A stretch of DNA of 21,941 bases, from assembly GCA_938008535.1 (NCBI GenBank), contig CALLKF010000099.1, positions 1 to 21,941 on the forward strand. The letters are read 5' to 3'. The notes under the pieces are model-generated. The model was not told the DNA's origin. It searched no databases and saw nothing but the letters and a program-made list of their open reading frames with translations. This document shows, in pieces, positions 5,634 to 13,190 of this stretch. Source of the stretch: an uncultured Saprospirales bacterium (GTDB taxonomy: Bacteria > Bacteroidota > Bacteroidia > Chitinophagales > JADIYW01). How positions within the stretch are numbered: position 1 is the first letter of the stretch; every line of letters begins with the position of its first letter. A program made the position numbers and the translations under genes.

Positions 5634-7000
5634 TTGCCTATATCTGATATTACCATTTTCAAAACATGCTTTGTTTTTTCTGTTACTTTATATCTGTCAT
5701 CTATTCGGTGACCAACTAACCAAATTAATTTTTCACCAGAAAACAAAACGGCTGTGTTATCTTTGTCGAGCAATGAAAATTTTTCATCTTTAAAATATTT
5801 TGAGAGTTTCTTCTTGCCTGCTTTTCCTGGTGTTTTCGGCTTGCTCATTCCAAATGGATAAAAATAATCGCCTTCTTTGTAATAGCGAATCATTAATGGA
5901 AATTCTATTTTATCAGCATCGAAATAGGAGTAGCGATTGGATGGTTTGATGGTTACTTCATTAATTGGAACCATTGAACATTGTATCTTATAATTATTGA
6001 AGATGATTTGATTTGGAAGTTGTACAAACGATAAATAATTTTCTTTTTCTATATTTTTTGGAACAATGAACAAACTTTTTCTGTCAATAACGATACGATG
6101 TGTTTCAGAAAAGAATTGGTTGCCGCTTTTCAACTTTTCCAAAGTTTTAAAACTTTGGAAAAGTTGATTAACTACATCTGAATTAAAACCAAACTCTTTT
6201 AATAAATGAAACAAAATAGTTTGTCCAGCTTTGTGTGTTTTTATAAAACCTAATTTTATTTCTACAATACCATTCTTTTCTGAATAACATTTCTTTTTGG
6301 CAACTTCTATTTGTTCATTCGACAATATTTCATAATCATTCATTCTATCAATAAAACTAATCATAGTAGCATGTAAAGATGGATTTATTTTTTGCAGTTG
6401 CGGCACAATCTGATGACGAATTAAATTACGTTGATAATCATCTGAAGCATTAGAACTGTCTTCACGAAATGCAACTTTATTTTCGTTAGTATAATCTAAA
6501 ATTTCTTGCTTTGAAATTTCTAAAAATGGACGAACAATAAAACCATTTTTCGGCTGCATACCTGTCAAACCTTTGATGCCAGTTCCTTTGGTAATGTTTA
6601 ATAAAATAGTTTCTAATTGATCGTCTAAATGATGTGCTGTAACGATGAAATGATACTGATTTTCTTTTCTGATTTTCTCAAACCATTCATAGCGTAATTC
6701 GCGAGCAGCCATTTGCGTAGATACATCATTATTTTGTTTGTATGTTTTGGTATCAAATTTTATAACATGAAATGGAATCTTCTTTTCATTTGCAAATTTC
6801 TGAATGAATTGTTCATCTTCATCGCTTTCATTTCCACGCAGTTGAAAATTGCAATGTGCAATTGCCAGCTTATAATTCAGTTTCTGCAAGACTTCGATCA
6901 ACACCATAGAATCAATGCCACCACTGCACGCAACCAATATTGGCGTTCCGCTGTTGAACAGGTTGTTTTGTAAAATGTATTTCTGAACTGTTGCTATCAC
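5630..7000 (-). CDS. tilS: tRNA(Ile)-lysidine synthase
   Basis: TilS uses ATP and lysine to convert C34 of the CAU-anticodon tRNA-Ile to lysidine, switching decoding to AUA; it is normally essential. The 456-residue protein has the PP-loop signature SGGIDS (26-31) after a hydrophobic strand, then AHCNFQLRGNESDEDEQF (48-65), THRIVIDR-type and YKEGDYFYPFGM segments, and a C-terminal domain ending in KLIWLVGHRIDDRYKVT. Order and length fit full-length bacterial TilS. One oddity is that residues about 279-290 (QLFQSFKTLEKL) are encoded by one arm-to-arm perfect 38-bp palindrome (6130-6167), listed separately. The frame stays open through it. The start is the ATG at 7000. It converges with the lipoprotein gene at 5040-5633, overlapping its stop by 4 bases. 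Confidence 0.95.
   Translation of the reverse strand: MIATVQKYILQNNLFNSGTPILVACSGGIDSMVLIEVLQKLNYKLAIAHCNFQLRGNESDEDEQFIQKFANEKKIPFHVIKFDTKTYKQNNDVSTQMAARELRYEWFEKIRKENQYHFIVTAHHLDDQLETILLNITKGTGIKGLTGMQPKNGFIVRPFLEISKQEILDYTNENKVAFREDSSNASDDYQRNLIRHQIVPQLQKINPSLHATMISFIDRMNDYEILSNEQIEVAKKKCYSEKNGIVEIKLGFIKTHKAGQTILFHLLKEFGFNSDVVNQLFQSFKTLEKLKSGNQFFSETHRIVIDRKSLFIVPKNIEKENYLSFVQLPNQIIFNNYKIQCSMVPINEVTIKPSNRYSYFDADKIEFPLMIRYYKEGDYFYPFGMSKPKTPGKAGKKKLSKYFKDEKFSLLDKDNTAVLFSGEKLIWLVGHRIDDRYKVTEKTKHVLKMVISDIGN
6130..6167. repeat. Perfect 38-bp palindrome inside the tilS coding sequence
   Basis: Positions 6130-6148 read TCAACTTTTCCAAAGTTTT, and 6149-6167 are the exact reverse complement with no spacer. 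A 19-bp perfect arm in 22 kb is far beyond chance. It lies wholly within tilS, keeps the frame, and has no terminator-like T-run. It resembles dispersed palindromic (REP-like) elements, but dispersion cannot be tested from this window. Confidence 0.9.
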
Positions 7001-7036
7001 GGCTTAAAAATACAACAATAAATTGTAATAGGAATT

Positions 7037-7498
7037 CTATTGTGGCGGTCTGCCTGCAACACCGCCTGTAGCAGCAACATAAGTAGAATCATATTTTTGA
7101 CGTAAGATATCATCGTACTGATCTGCATAAGTACCGATACGACGCAGTTGTGCCAATATTTCGTCTTCGTCCAAACCTTTCACTTCGCGGATAGTTTTTA
7201 GCCAAACGAAGTTGTTGTATAAAGTAAAGCCTACATTGTACAACAAATCATTTATGGTTAGCAATTCTTCGTATAAACCTGCTTTGTTACTTACATTGGC
7301 AATGCTCATTACCGGACTCATCACTTGAAAATACGAACTATTCTCTCTTGGAATAAACAGCACATCAATCCACACGGAAGCGGAACCTTGTTTCATGGTG
7401 TATTGTCCAATTTTTTCACCTTTACAAAGTGCTGGATCAACACCAATTTTTCTGATAGCGTTTTCTACTAATACGATGGTACTTTCTTGTTCTGTCAT
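7037..7498 (-). CDS. YbjN-domain / type III secretion chaperone-like protein
   Basis: From the ATG at 7498 the protein has 153 residues, beginning MTEQESTIVLVENAIRKIG. The layout (N-terminal helix, then strands around GQYTMKQGSASVWIDVLFIPRENSSYFQVMSPVMSI, then helical LYEELLTINDLLYNVGFTLYNNFVWLKTIREVKGLDEDEILAQLRRIGTYAD) resembles the YbjN/T3SS-chaperone fold used as a protein-binding module in many bacteria. A Gly/Pro-rich tail (TGGVAGRPPQ) follows. An upstream ATG at 7552 would add 18 residues of unconserved-looking sequence, so I prefer 7498. It follows the TPR gene on the same strand (about 74 bases from the chosen start), which suggests a small co-transcribed pair. The partner protein is unknown, and the family assignment rests on fold-like pattern only. 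Confidence 0.6.
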   Translation of the reverse strand: MTEQESTIVLVENAIRKIGVDPALCKGEKIGQYTMKQGSASVWIDVLFIPRENSSYFQVMSPVMSIANVSNKAGLYEELLTINDLLYNVGFTLYNNFVWLKTIREVKGLDEDEILAQLRRIGTYADQYDDILRQKYDSTYVAATGGVAGRPPQ

Positions 7499-7572
7499 AA
7501 TTTTGGTTTTAGAAAATAAATTTAGTGAAAGAATTTGAGATTTATAATCCATAATATTTATTTTCTTGCTCT

Positions 7573-7896
7573 TTACATTTCAATTTCCAAATTCATTTTA
7601 GCATTTTTCAATTCGCTTAACGCATGAAGGTTATTTAGGTCTTGAGCAACCAAAATGCCTGCTTCATAAATATTTAATGCTTTTTTAATCTCATCTAATT
7701 GTTCATAAACTTTCGCTAAATGATAATAGGCACCAACATACTTTCTATCTATAACTAACAGTTTTTCAAATAGTTGTACTGCATTCTGTAAGTCATTTAT
7801 TTTTTCATATTCCTTTGCCAAAGCAAATAAAGCAAATGTATCAGTTGGTTTATCAACAATTATCAATTTTAATTGTTCTATTCTAATTGTATGCAT
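7573..7896 (-). CDS. Small tetratricopeptide-repeat protein
   Basis: This 107-residue cytosolic protein contains about two TPR units: residues 19-52 (DTFALFALAKEYEKINDLQNAVQLFEKLLVIDRK) and 53-86 (with AYYHLAKVYEQLDEIKKALNIYEAG). Both show the TPR pattern of small and large residues (L-A-Y-A-Y-P-like positions 8, 20 and 24). A short helix follows. Such proteins serve as protein-protein adaptors and have no enzymatic residues. There is no signal peptide. It is divergent from etfB with a 57-base spacer and precedes the YbjN-like gene on the same strand. Two start-like ATGs occur in the palindromic ATGCATGCAT at 7891-7900; the one at 7896 is in frame. Confidence 0.75.
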   Translation of the reverse strand: MHTIRIEQLKLIIVDKPTDTFALFALAKEYEKINDLQNAVQLFEKLLVIDRKYVGAYYHLAKVYEQLDEIKKALNIYEAGILVAQDLNNLHALSELKNAKMNLEIEM

Positions 7897-7953
7897 GCAT
7901 TGAATTAATTAAAATGAATTATTTTAGCGTCTCAAATTAAATAAATTAAAGGT

Positions 7954-8697
7954 ATGAAATTTTTAGTATGTATAAGTTTGGTTCCAGACACTACCACTAA
8001 AATTTCGTTTGTTGATGGTGATACCAAATTCAACAACGATAAAGTGCAGTGGATTTTGAATCCTTACGACGAATGGTACGCTTTGGTGCGTGCTTTAGAA
8101 TTAAAAGAAGCAAACGGCGGAAATGTAACTGTGGTAAATGTTGGCGGTGCCGACAATGACCAGGTAATACGTAAAGCATTAGCCATTGGTGCAGACGATG
8201 CTATCCGTATTGATATAACAAATGATGTTGACTCTTTTGCAATTGCATCTGAAATTGCTGCAGTGGCAAAAAGTGGTGGCTACGACATGATTTTGTTAGG
8301 TAAAGAAACTATTAGTTACAATGGCTCTAACTTAGGTGGTTTATTAGCTGAGCTGTTAGATTTGCCTTTCGTTTCTTACGCATCAAAATTAGATATGGCT
8401 GGCAATACAGCAACTATTGAACGTGATATTGAAGGTGGAAAAGAAATTCTTTCTGTTGATGTACCATTTGTAATTTCTTGTTCAAAAGGAATGGCTGAAG
8501 CACGTATTCCAAATATGAAAGGAATTATGGGTGCGAAATCTAAACCATTAAATGTAGTTACACCCCAAGGTGTTGGCTCATTAACATCAACCGTAAAATA
8601 TGAATTACCACCAGCAAAATCAGCATGCAAAATGATTTCTGCTGATAATGTGGAAGAGTTGGTACAATTATTACATAACGAAGCAAAACAAATATAA
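7954..8697 (+). CDS. etfB: Electron transfer flavoprotein subunit beta
   Basis: EtfB pairs with EtfA to carry electrons from acyl-CoA and other dehydrogenases towards the quinone pool; the beta subunit binds AMP structurally. The 247-residue protein starts MKFLVCISLVPDTTTKI, typical of EtfB, and shows LNPYDEWYALVRALELKE (about 29-52), VVNVGGADNDQVIRKALAIGADDAIRI (about 60-88) and the signature-region ERDIEGGKEILSVDVPFVISCSKGMAEARIPNMKGIMGAKSKPL. That last block fits the ETF beta signature and the recognition-loop region. etfA begins 2 bases after the stop, a clear operon. The neighbouring crotonase on the same chromosome segment fits beta-oxidation. The ATG is supported by the immediate conserved N-terminus. 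Confidence 0.96.
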   Translation: MKFLVCISLVPDTTTKISFVDGDTKFNNDKVQWILNPYDEWYALVRALELKEANGGNVTVVNVGGADNDQVIRKALAIGADDAIRIDITNDVDSFAIASEIAAVAKSGGYDMILLGKETISYNGSNLGGLLAELLDLPFVSYASKLDMAGNTATIERDIEGGKEILSVDVPFVISCSKGMAEARIPNMKGIMGAKSKPLNVVTPQGVGSLTSTVKYELPPAKSACKMISADNVEELVQLLHNEAKQI

Positions 8698-8699
8698 TT

Positions 8700-9668
8700 A
8701 TGGCAGTTTTATTTTTAGTAGAAACAGCAGCTGGAAAAGTAAAAAAAGCAAGTTTTGAAATTGCTTCTTACGCAGCAAAAGTAGCCAGTCAATTAGGTAC
8801 AGAAGCTATTGGCTTAGCTTTAGGCACAGCAAGTGCTGATGAATTGTCAGCATTAGGAATTTATGGTGCAAAGAAAATAGTGCATGCAAACAATGCAGCA
8901 TTCGATACATTTGATGCTGGTGCAACGGCGAAAGCAATTGCTGATGCAGCAGATAAAACAGGTGCAACTGTAGTTGCAATTTCTCAAACATTAACAGGAA
9001 AAGCAGTTGCTCCAAGAGTTGCAGTTCGTTTGCAAGCAGGAATTATTTCTGGTGCAGTTGGTTTACCTGATGCAGATTTCGTAGTTAAAAAAGGTGCATT
9101 TTCAGGAAAAGCATTTGCTTATATGAAAATCAATACGGATAAAAAAGTAATTTCTTTAGTTCCTAATTCTGTAGGTGCAACAAAAGGTGAAGGTTCAGCA
9201 ACGGTTGAAGCATTAGATTTGACACCTGCTACATCACGAGTAACAGTGAAAGAAGTAGTTCGTCAGACAGGCGATGTGGCTCCATTACCGGAAGCTGAAT
9301 TGGTAGTATCTGCAGGTCGTGGTATGAAAGGTCCTGAAAATTGGGGAATTGTTGAAGATTTAGCAAAAGTTTTAGGCGCGACAACAGCATGTTCTCGTCC
9401 TGTGGCTGATGTTCATTGGAGACCGCATTATGAGCACGTTGGACAAACTGGCGTTGCTATTCGTCCGAACTTATATATTGCAATTGGTATTTCTGGTGCT
9501 ATACAACATTTGGCTGGTGTGAACCAATCAAAATGCATCGTGGTAATTAACAAAGATCCTGAAGCACCTTTCTTTAAAGCTGCTGATTACGGAATTGTTG
9601 GTGACTTATTTGAAGTTGTTCCAAAATTTACAGAAGCGTTGAAAGCGTTTAAAGCGAGCCAGCATTAA
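8700..9668 (+). CDS. etfA: Electron transfer flavoprotein subunit alpha
   Basis: EtfA binds FAD and forms the heterodimer with EtfB. The 322-residue length is standard. The N-terminal half is the alpha/beta domain I; the C-terminal half has the FAD-domain blocks LVVSAGRGMKGPENW (201-215), CSRPVADVHWRPHYEHVGQTG (231-251), PNLYIAIGISGAIQHLAG (256-273) and VINKDPEAPFF (282-292), which are the family signature. Arg, Ser and His positions of the flavin pocket appear intact. It lies 2 bases downstream of etfB and is followed after 62 bases by a strong bidirectional terminator. The coding strand is Ala/Gly-rich with A/T-ending codons, as is usual for highly expressed genes in such genomes. Confidence 0.97.
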   Translation: MAVLFLVETAAGKVKKASFEIASYAAKVASQLGTEAIGLALGTASADELSALGIYGAKKIVHANNAAFDTFDAGATAKAIADAADKTGATVVAISQTLTGKAVAPRVAVRLQAGIISGAVGLPDADFVVKKGAFSGKAFAYMKINTDKKVISLVPNSVGATKGEGSATVEALDLTPATSRVTVKEVVRQTGDVAPLPEAELVVSAGRGMKGPENWGIVEDLAKVLGATTACSRPVADVHWRPHYEHVGQTGVAIRPNLYIAIGISGAIQHLAGVNQSKCIVVINKDPEAPFFKAADYGIVGDLFEVVPKFTEALKAFKASQH

Positions 9669-9730
9669 GAGAGATTTTTAGAGTCAAGAACCAGGACTCA
9701 AGACTTCATAAACTCAGTCTGACAAATAAA

Positions 9731-9762
9731 TAAAAAGCCACCAAAATTTTGGTGGCTTTTTA
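9731..9762. terminator. Bidirectional intrinsic terminator between etfA and the CPBP protease gene
   Basis: A perfect 16-bp inverted repeat centred at 9746/9747 has a GCCACC/GGTGGC core and A-tract/T-tract ends on both sides. It can terminate etfBA on the forward strand and the CPBP gene (ending at 9789) on the reverse strand. Confidence 0.93.
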
Positions 9763-9788
9763 AAATTATGCAGTCAATTATTAATTAA

Positions 9789-10535
9789 TTAAGAAACAGT
9801 TTTTACCATTGTTTCTTTCTTCCATGTTCTTAAAATCAATATCCATGAAAGTATAGAAACGCCGAGTATGATCATTTTTCCGTTTCCTTCAATTCCATCT
9901 TTTATATAACCATTGAACATTACAATATTTATTATCATATGAAAACAGGTCGCTGCAAAAATGGATTTTGTTAATTCTACTACCTTACCAATTCCCCAAG
10001 AACCAAGCAATAACCAGCTAAAAAACTTAAGGTTAGCAACAATGTCGTGGTTTTGCAAAAATGACAAATGCCATACATACCATAAAACTGCAATGATTAC
10101 AATTCTTTTCCAACTGGAAAATCCTTTTAGTTCTTCTTCCAAATAACCACGCCATCCAATTTCTTCAAAATAACAATAAATAAAAGTAGATATAGCTGCT
10201 AACAAACCATAAAAATGTGCGTTAACATCTTTAGTATTATTTATTCCAATAACAGCTATTAATACTAAAGGAATGATGCTCATGATAATGCTCCATTTTA
10301 CGGATGTGCCAAACATAGAAATCTCGACTGGTTGTGTTTTTTTTAATAAATAAATTGTCAGCAAGGCACCAATTAATACGCCAATAGCTTCCATTGGACT
10401 AAAGAAAAGTGTTATCCAAAAAGGTAATTTATCGATTGATGCTCTTAAATGCAAAAGGTCGAACCTAAAAACATTAGAAAGTATAATGGCAATGCTATAA
10501 AAAGTTATAAGCCGTATTAATTTTGAGTTTTGCAT
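9789..10535 (-). CDS. CPBP-family intramembrane glutamic endopeptidase (CAAX-like/Abi)
   Basis: This is a polytopic membrane protein with about seven or eight hydrophobic helices. It carries the three CPBP motifs: FEEIGWRGYLEEE with the Glu-Glu pair and Arg, a following helix with WYVWHLSF (second-motif His), and FAATCFHMIINIVMFNG (His and Asn of the last motif). This family includes Rce1-like proteases and bacteriocin-immunity or Abi proteins; the substrate here is unknown. The open frame extends upstream to a TTG at 10559, but the ATG at 10535 is the better start: the hydrophobic N-terminus begins right after it and a TATCTTG -7-like element lies at 10563-10557, overlapping the TTG. It is convergent with etfA over the shared terminator. 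The role could be peptide maturation or immunity, and no partner gene is visible. Confidence 0.88.
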   Translation of the reverse strand: MQNSKLIRLITFYSIAIILSNVFRFDLLHLRASIDKLPFWITLFFSPMEAIGVLIGALLTIYLLKKTQPVEISMFGTSVKWSIIMSIIPLVLIAVIGINNTKDVNAHFYGLLAAISTFIYCYFEEIGWRGYLEEELKGFSSWKRIVIIAVLWYVWHLSFLQNHDIVANLKFFSWLLLGSWGIGKVVELTKSIFAATCFHMIINIVMFNGYIKDGIEGNGKMIILGVSILSWILILRTWKKETMVKTVS

Positions 10536-10654
10536 ATGAATTGATTTTCTTTGTCTCAAGATAAGGAATATAGTTTTCTAATTATTTGAAAAAGAATTGA
10601 ATCAAAATGTAGTTATTTTATAATTTCAAATAACGTTTGTTGAAAACCCTAAAA

Positions 10655-10684
10655 TTGAATTTCACTTCATTTTTTTTATCTTTA
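10655..10684 (+). promoter_or_regulatory. Promoter of the DUF151/UVR gene: -33 TTG and -7 TATCTTTA
   Basis: TTG at 10655-10657 and TATCTTTA at 10677-10684 are 19 bases apart, good Bacteroidota spacing; the last base deviates from TAnnTTTG. The predicted start point falls at or next to the GTG start codon at 10689, which implies a leaderless or nearly leaderless mRNA. Confidence 0.4.
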
Positions 10685-10688
10685 CAAC

Positions 10689-11282
10689 GTGAAAAAGATT
10701 GAATTAGAAATCATCAATATTACGCAAGGTTTTACGCAGCATCATTCGTATGCGGTAGTGCTTGGCGAAGTGAAAGGAAAACGCCGTTTGCCTATTGTAA
10801 TTGGTGCTGCTGAAGCACAAGCCATTGCCGTTGCTATTGAAAATATGCCACCAGTTCGTCCGTTGACGCACGACTTATTTAAATCTGTGATGGATACCTT
10901 TGCAATTACACTGAGCGAAGTGATGATCACAAATTTAATGGATGGTGTTTTTTATTCTAAATTGGTGTGTATGTTCAACGGCAACGAACAGGAAATTGAT
11001 TCACGAACATCAGATGCAGTGGCATTGGCTATTCGATTTGGATGTCCAATTTATATTTATAGTGATATTTTAGATGCTTCTGGAATATTATTGATTGATG
11101 AACAACCTGAAAATAAATATGAAGAAGTGGTTGCATCGTCTTCAAGTGCAAATGAAGATAAAGGCAAAACTGATTACGCTATTTACACAAATAAAGAATT
11201 GGAAAAATTATTAAATGATGCGTTAGCTAACGAAGATTATGAAAAAGCTGCACATATTAGAGATGAACTGAATAAACGTTAA
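10689..11282 (+). CDS. DUF151 bifunctional-nuclease-family protein with C-terminal UVR motif
   Basis: The 197-residue protein combines a DUF151/BFN domain (about 1-135; blocks LPIVIGAAEAQAIAVAIE, RPLTHDLFKSVMD, EIDSRTSDAVALAIRFGCPIYI) with a Ser-rich linker and a UvrB/UvrC-type helical hairpin (about 167-197; LEKLLNDALANEDYEKAAHIRDELNKR). DUF151 proteins include plant BFN nucleases acting on RNA and DNA. In bacteria the family is often called bifunctional nuclease, although activity is rarely shown. The UVR hairpin is a protein-interaction element, also found in ClpC and in protein-arginine kinase activators, so the fusion could suggest a link to DNA damage or proteostasis (inference). GTG start at 10689: no ATG occurs before residue 53, and the DUF151 domain begins immediately. 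A strong hairpin follows the stop. Confidence 0.9.
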   Translation: MKKIELEIINITQGFTQHHSYAVVLGEVKGKRRLPIVIGAAEAQAIAVAIENMPPVRPLTHDLFKSVMDTFAITLSEVMITNLMDGVFYSKLVCMFNGNEQEIDSRTSDAVALAIRFGCPIYIYSDILDASGILLIDEQPENKYEEVVASSSSANEDKGKTDYAIYTNKELEKLLNDALANEDYEKAAHIRDELNKR

Positions 11283-11306
11283 AAATGGCTGCCTAAGCAG
11301 CCATTT
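11283..11306 (+). terminator. Intrinsic terminator after the DUF151/UVR gene
   Basis: AAATGGCTGC, loop CTAA, GCAGCCATTT: a perfect 10-bp stem directly after the stop codon, followed by AATTTTTAAT. The T-run is short but the G/C core is good. Confidence 0.85.
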
Positions 11307-11460
11307 AATTTTTAATAGGGTTTTTACGATTTAAAAGGTTGGATTCTTATGTTTCTATGTTAAATTAAAATTAAGTGAAAAAATGTTAAATTGTCTTGAT
11401 TTTTGTCAAATAGTTTCAATTGCAACAATTATTATTTATTCTGTTTAACGAATTACACAA

Positions 11461-12150
11461 ATGAAAATAAAATCTTTTAACATAGCGTCATTAATTAGCA
11501 TTTTATTGATAATACTTTCTGTTTTTTTATTAATAATTAATCCAAAAAAAGAAAATAACCTAACAAAAGGTTATAATACACCAATTATTGCATTTGAATT
11601 TATCGACTTTCCAGCTGCTGTTCAGTTTTTCTTTGAAGTTAAGAATCCAACTGAATATAAAAACAGCATGTTACTAGGCAACAAAGTTGATTATTTATTT
11701 ATGCTAGTATATAGTACATTTTTATTTTTTGTTGCAAAAGGTTTATATTCTATTTTTAGACTAAAAATATTATATCTGGCAATGACTTTTTGCGTACTAA
11801 TGTTACTTGGTGATGCATTTGAAAATTTTCAAATTTATAATATTATTCAGAATTACAAAACCACTAACATTCAACAAAACCTAGATTGGCTGCATATTTT
11901 TACCTGGTTAAAATGGAGCAGCATTGCAAGTACATTTTTAATTTTCGCTCCATTCATTTGGAAATTAAATAACTTTGGAAAAGTTATATCAATAGTTGAA
12001 ATAGCGTGTTTTTGTTTAGCAATAATTGCATTTTTCATGAATGGAATGTGGCACGAAATTTTTGCGCTGAGTGTTTCGGTTACATTTTTATTATTAACTT
12101 TATTTGTATTTTTATTTAAAACCGATTCAGCTATTCAATACAATGTATAA
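11461..12150 (+). CDS. Polytopic membrane protein, function unknown
   Basis: The 229-residue protein has about six predicted membrane helices: near 8-28, 72-92, 98-118, 146-165, 172-192 and 199-219. The loop after helix 1 contains ITP-like and FEFIDFPAAVQFFFEV residues; a conserved-looking GDAFENFQIYN follows helix 3, and MWHEIF lies between the last two helices. I recognise no family; it may belong to one of the uncharacterised Bacteroidota membrane families. There is no signal-peptidase site. It begins a forward run with the two secreted paralogs downstream (42 bases to the next chosen start), so co-transcription is possible. Very low G+C and a high Phe/Ile/Leu content are as expected for a membrane protein here. 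Confidence 0.75.
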   Translation: MKIKSFNIASLISILLIILSVFLLIINPKKENNLTKGYNTPIIAFEFIDFPAAVQFFFEVKNPTEYKNSMLLGNKVDYLFMLVYSTFLFFVAKGLYSIFRLKILYLAMTFCVLMLLGDAFENFQIYNIIQNYKTTNIQQNLDWLHIFTWLKWSSIASTFLIFAPFIWKLNNFGKVISIVEIACFCLAIIAFFMNGMWHEIFALSVSVTFLLLTLFVFLFKTDSAIQYNV

Positions 12151-12192
12151 TTTTTGGCATTTTTATTGATATATTTATCAAAATTAACACGC

Positions 12193-12663
12193 ATGCGATT
12201 TTTTATAGTTTCCTTTTTTACAATTTTAATGAGCAATTCCATTTTGGCGCAATCACAATTAATGGAAGCATATTCATACAATCAATTAATTATAAATGAA
12301 CAATCTAAAATTGGCAGTGAAGCGTTTTATTTTATTAAAAAAGTAGATTCATTAAATTTAAGAATTTTACAATTTCAAATAAAAAAAAGCATTAAGGTAG
12401 TTGAAAACGCAAAAGTATTTAAAGATGAAATAGAATTTCAACAAGCAGCAATTGAATTATTTAAACATTATTTAGAAACAAGTGAAACTATTTATCCAGA
12501 ATTAATAAAAATTGTAGAAGATCCTGAATTAGAGTATAAAGATTTTAAAGTAAAAAAAGAGGCACTTACAAAAAAAGCTGCAGCTTCAGATAAAATTGCA
12601 AACGATAAATTTGTAATTGTACAAGAAAAATTTGCTAAAAAATATGGTATCAAATTAGAATAA
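12193..12663 (+). CDS. Secreted protein, paralog of the next gene
   Basis: From the ATG at 12193 the protein has 156 residues with a cleavable signal peptide, MRFFIVSFFTILMSNSILAQ, with likely cleavage after ILA-Q. The open frame continues upstream to 12154, but those 13 residues (including a second hydrophobic stretch) do not fit a signal peptide. The mature protein is helical and Lys/Glu-rich. Comparison with the protein encoded at 12671-13186 shows matching blocks: YNQLIINEQSKIG against YNDKIVAEQNKIG, an LFKHYLE/LFQFYID block, and C-terminal FAKKYGIKLE against FAKKYGFTLTEN. The two are tandem duplicates. The layout resembles the LIC11966-type surface proteins of other bacteria, a resemblance from memory with low confidence. 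The function is unknown. Confidence 0.8.
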   Translation: MRFFIVSFFTILMSNSILAQSQLMEAYSYNQLIINEQSKIGSEAFYFIKKVDSLNLRILQFQIKKSIKVVENAKVFKDEIEFQQAAIELFKHYLETSETIYPELIKIVEDPELEYKDFKVKKEALTKKAAASDKIANDKFVIVQEKFAKKYGIKLE

Positions 12664-12670
12664 CAACAAC

Positions 12671-13186
12671 ATGCAAAAATTAATTCTTTTATTAGTTGCT
12701 TTCCTAACATTAAATGCAACATACGCAAAAACAGACAATGCAGCAATTGACTACAACGACAAAATTGTTGCAGAACAAAATAAAATTGGCAACCAAATTT
12801 TAGCATTCACCGAAGCGCCAACAGATGAAAGTTTAGCTGGTTTGCAAAAACAAGCAAACGCAAGTTTAGGTGTTTTAAATGAAATGAAACCTTTTGAAAA
12901 AAACAGTGAATTATTAAATGCTGCTAAATCATTGTTTCAATTTTACATAGACGTAACCAGCAATGAATATGCGAAAGTACTTGGATTATTTAAAGAAAGT
13001 AATAAATATTCGCAAGAAGAATTAATTGAAAAAATAAACATTTATGTTACATCGATTTCCCAAAAAGAAAAAATATTTGATACTACTTTTAGTGCAGCAC
13101 AAACTGCCTTTGCAAAAAAATATGGATTCACTTTAACAGAGAATAAATTGCAAGAGGAAATTGATTCTCTAAAACAGAAAGAGTAA
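12671..13186 (+). CDS. Secreted protein, paralog of the previous gene
   Basis: The 171-residue protein has a signal peptide MQKLILLLVAFLTLNATYA, with probable cleavage after TYA, and then a helical domain starting NAAIDYNDKIVAEQNKIGNQIL. It shares the YN-x5-EQ-x-KIG start, the mid LFxFYxD block and the FAKKYG C-terminal block with the protein encoded 7 bases upstream. It also has an extra Glu/Lys-rich C-terminal tail (LQEEIDSLKQKE). Compared with its partner the identities are modest, so the duplication is not recent. It ends 4 bases from the convergent methyltransferase gene. There are no catalytic motifs; a periplasmic or surface helical-bundle protein is the most that can be said. Confidence 0.82.
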   Translation: MQKLILLLVAFLTLNATYAKTDNAAIDYNDKIVAEQNKIGNQILAFTEAPTDESLAGLQKQANASLGVLNEMKPFEKNSELLNAAKSLFQFYIDVTSNEYAKVLGLFKESNKYSQEELIEKINIYVTSISQKEKIFDTTFSAAQTAFAKKYGFTLTENKLQEEIDSLKQKE

Positions 13187-13190
13187 TAAT

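Noticed and set aside
10229..10270. 11-bp perfect inverted repeat (CTTTAGTATTA / TAATACTAAAG) in the CPBP gene
   Set aside because: It is an A/T-rich short stem with a 20-base loop in coding sequence; in this composition one such match in 22 kb is plausible by chance.
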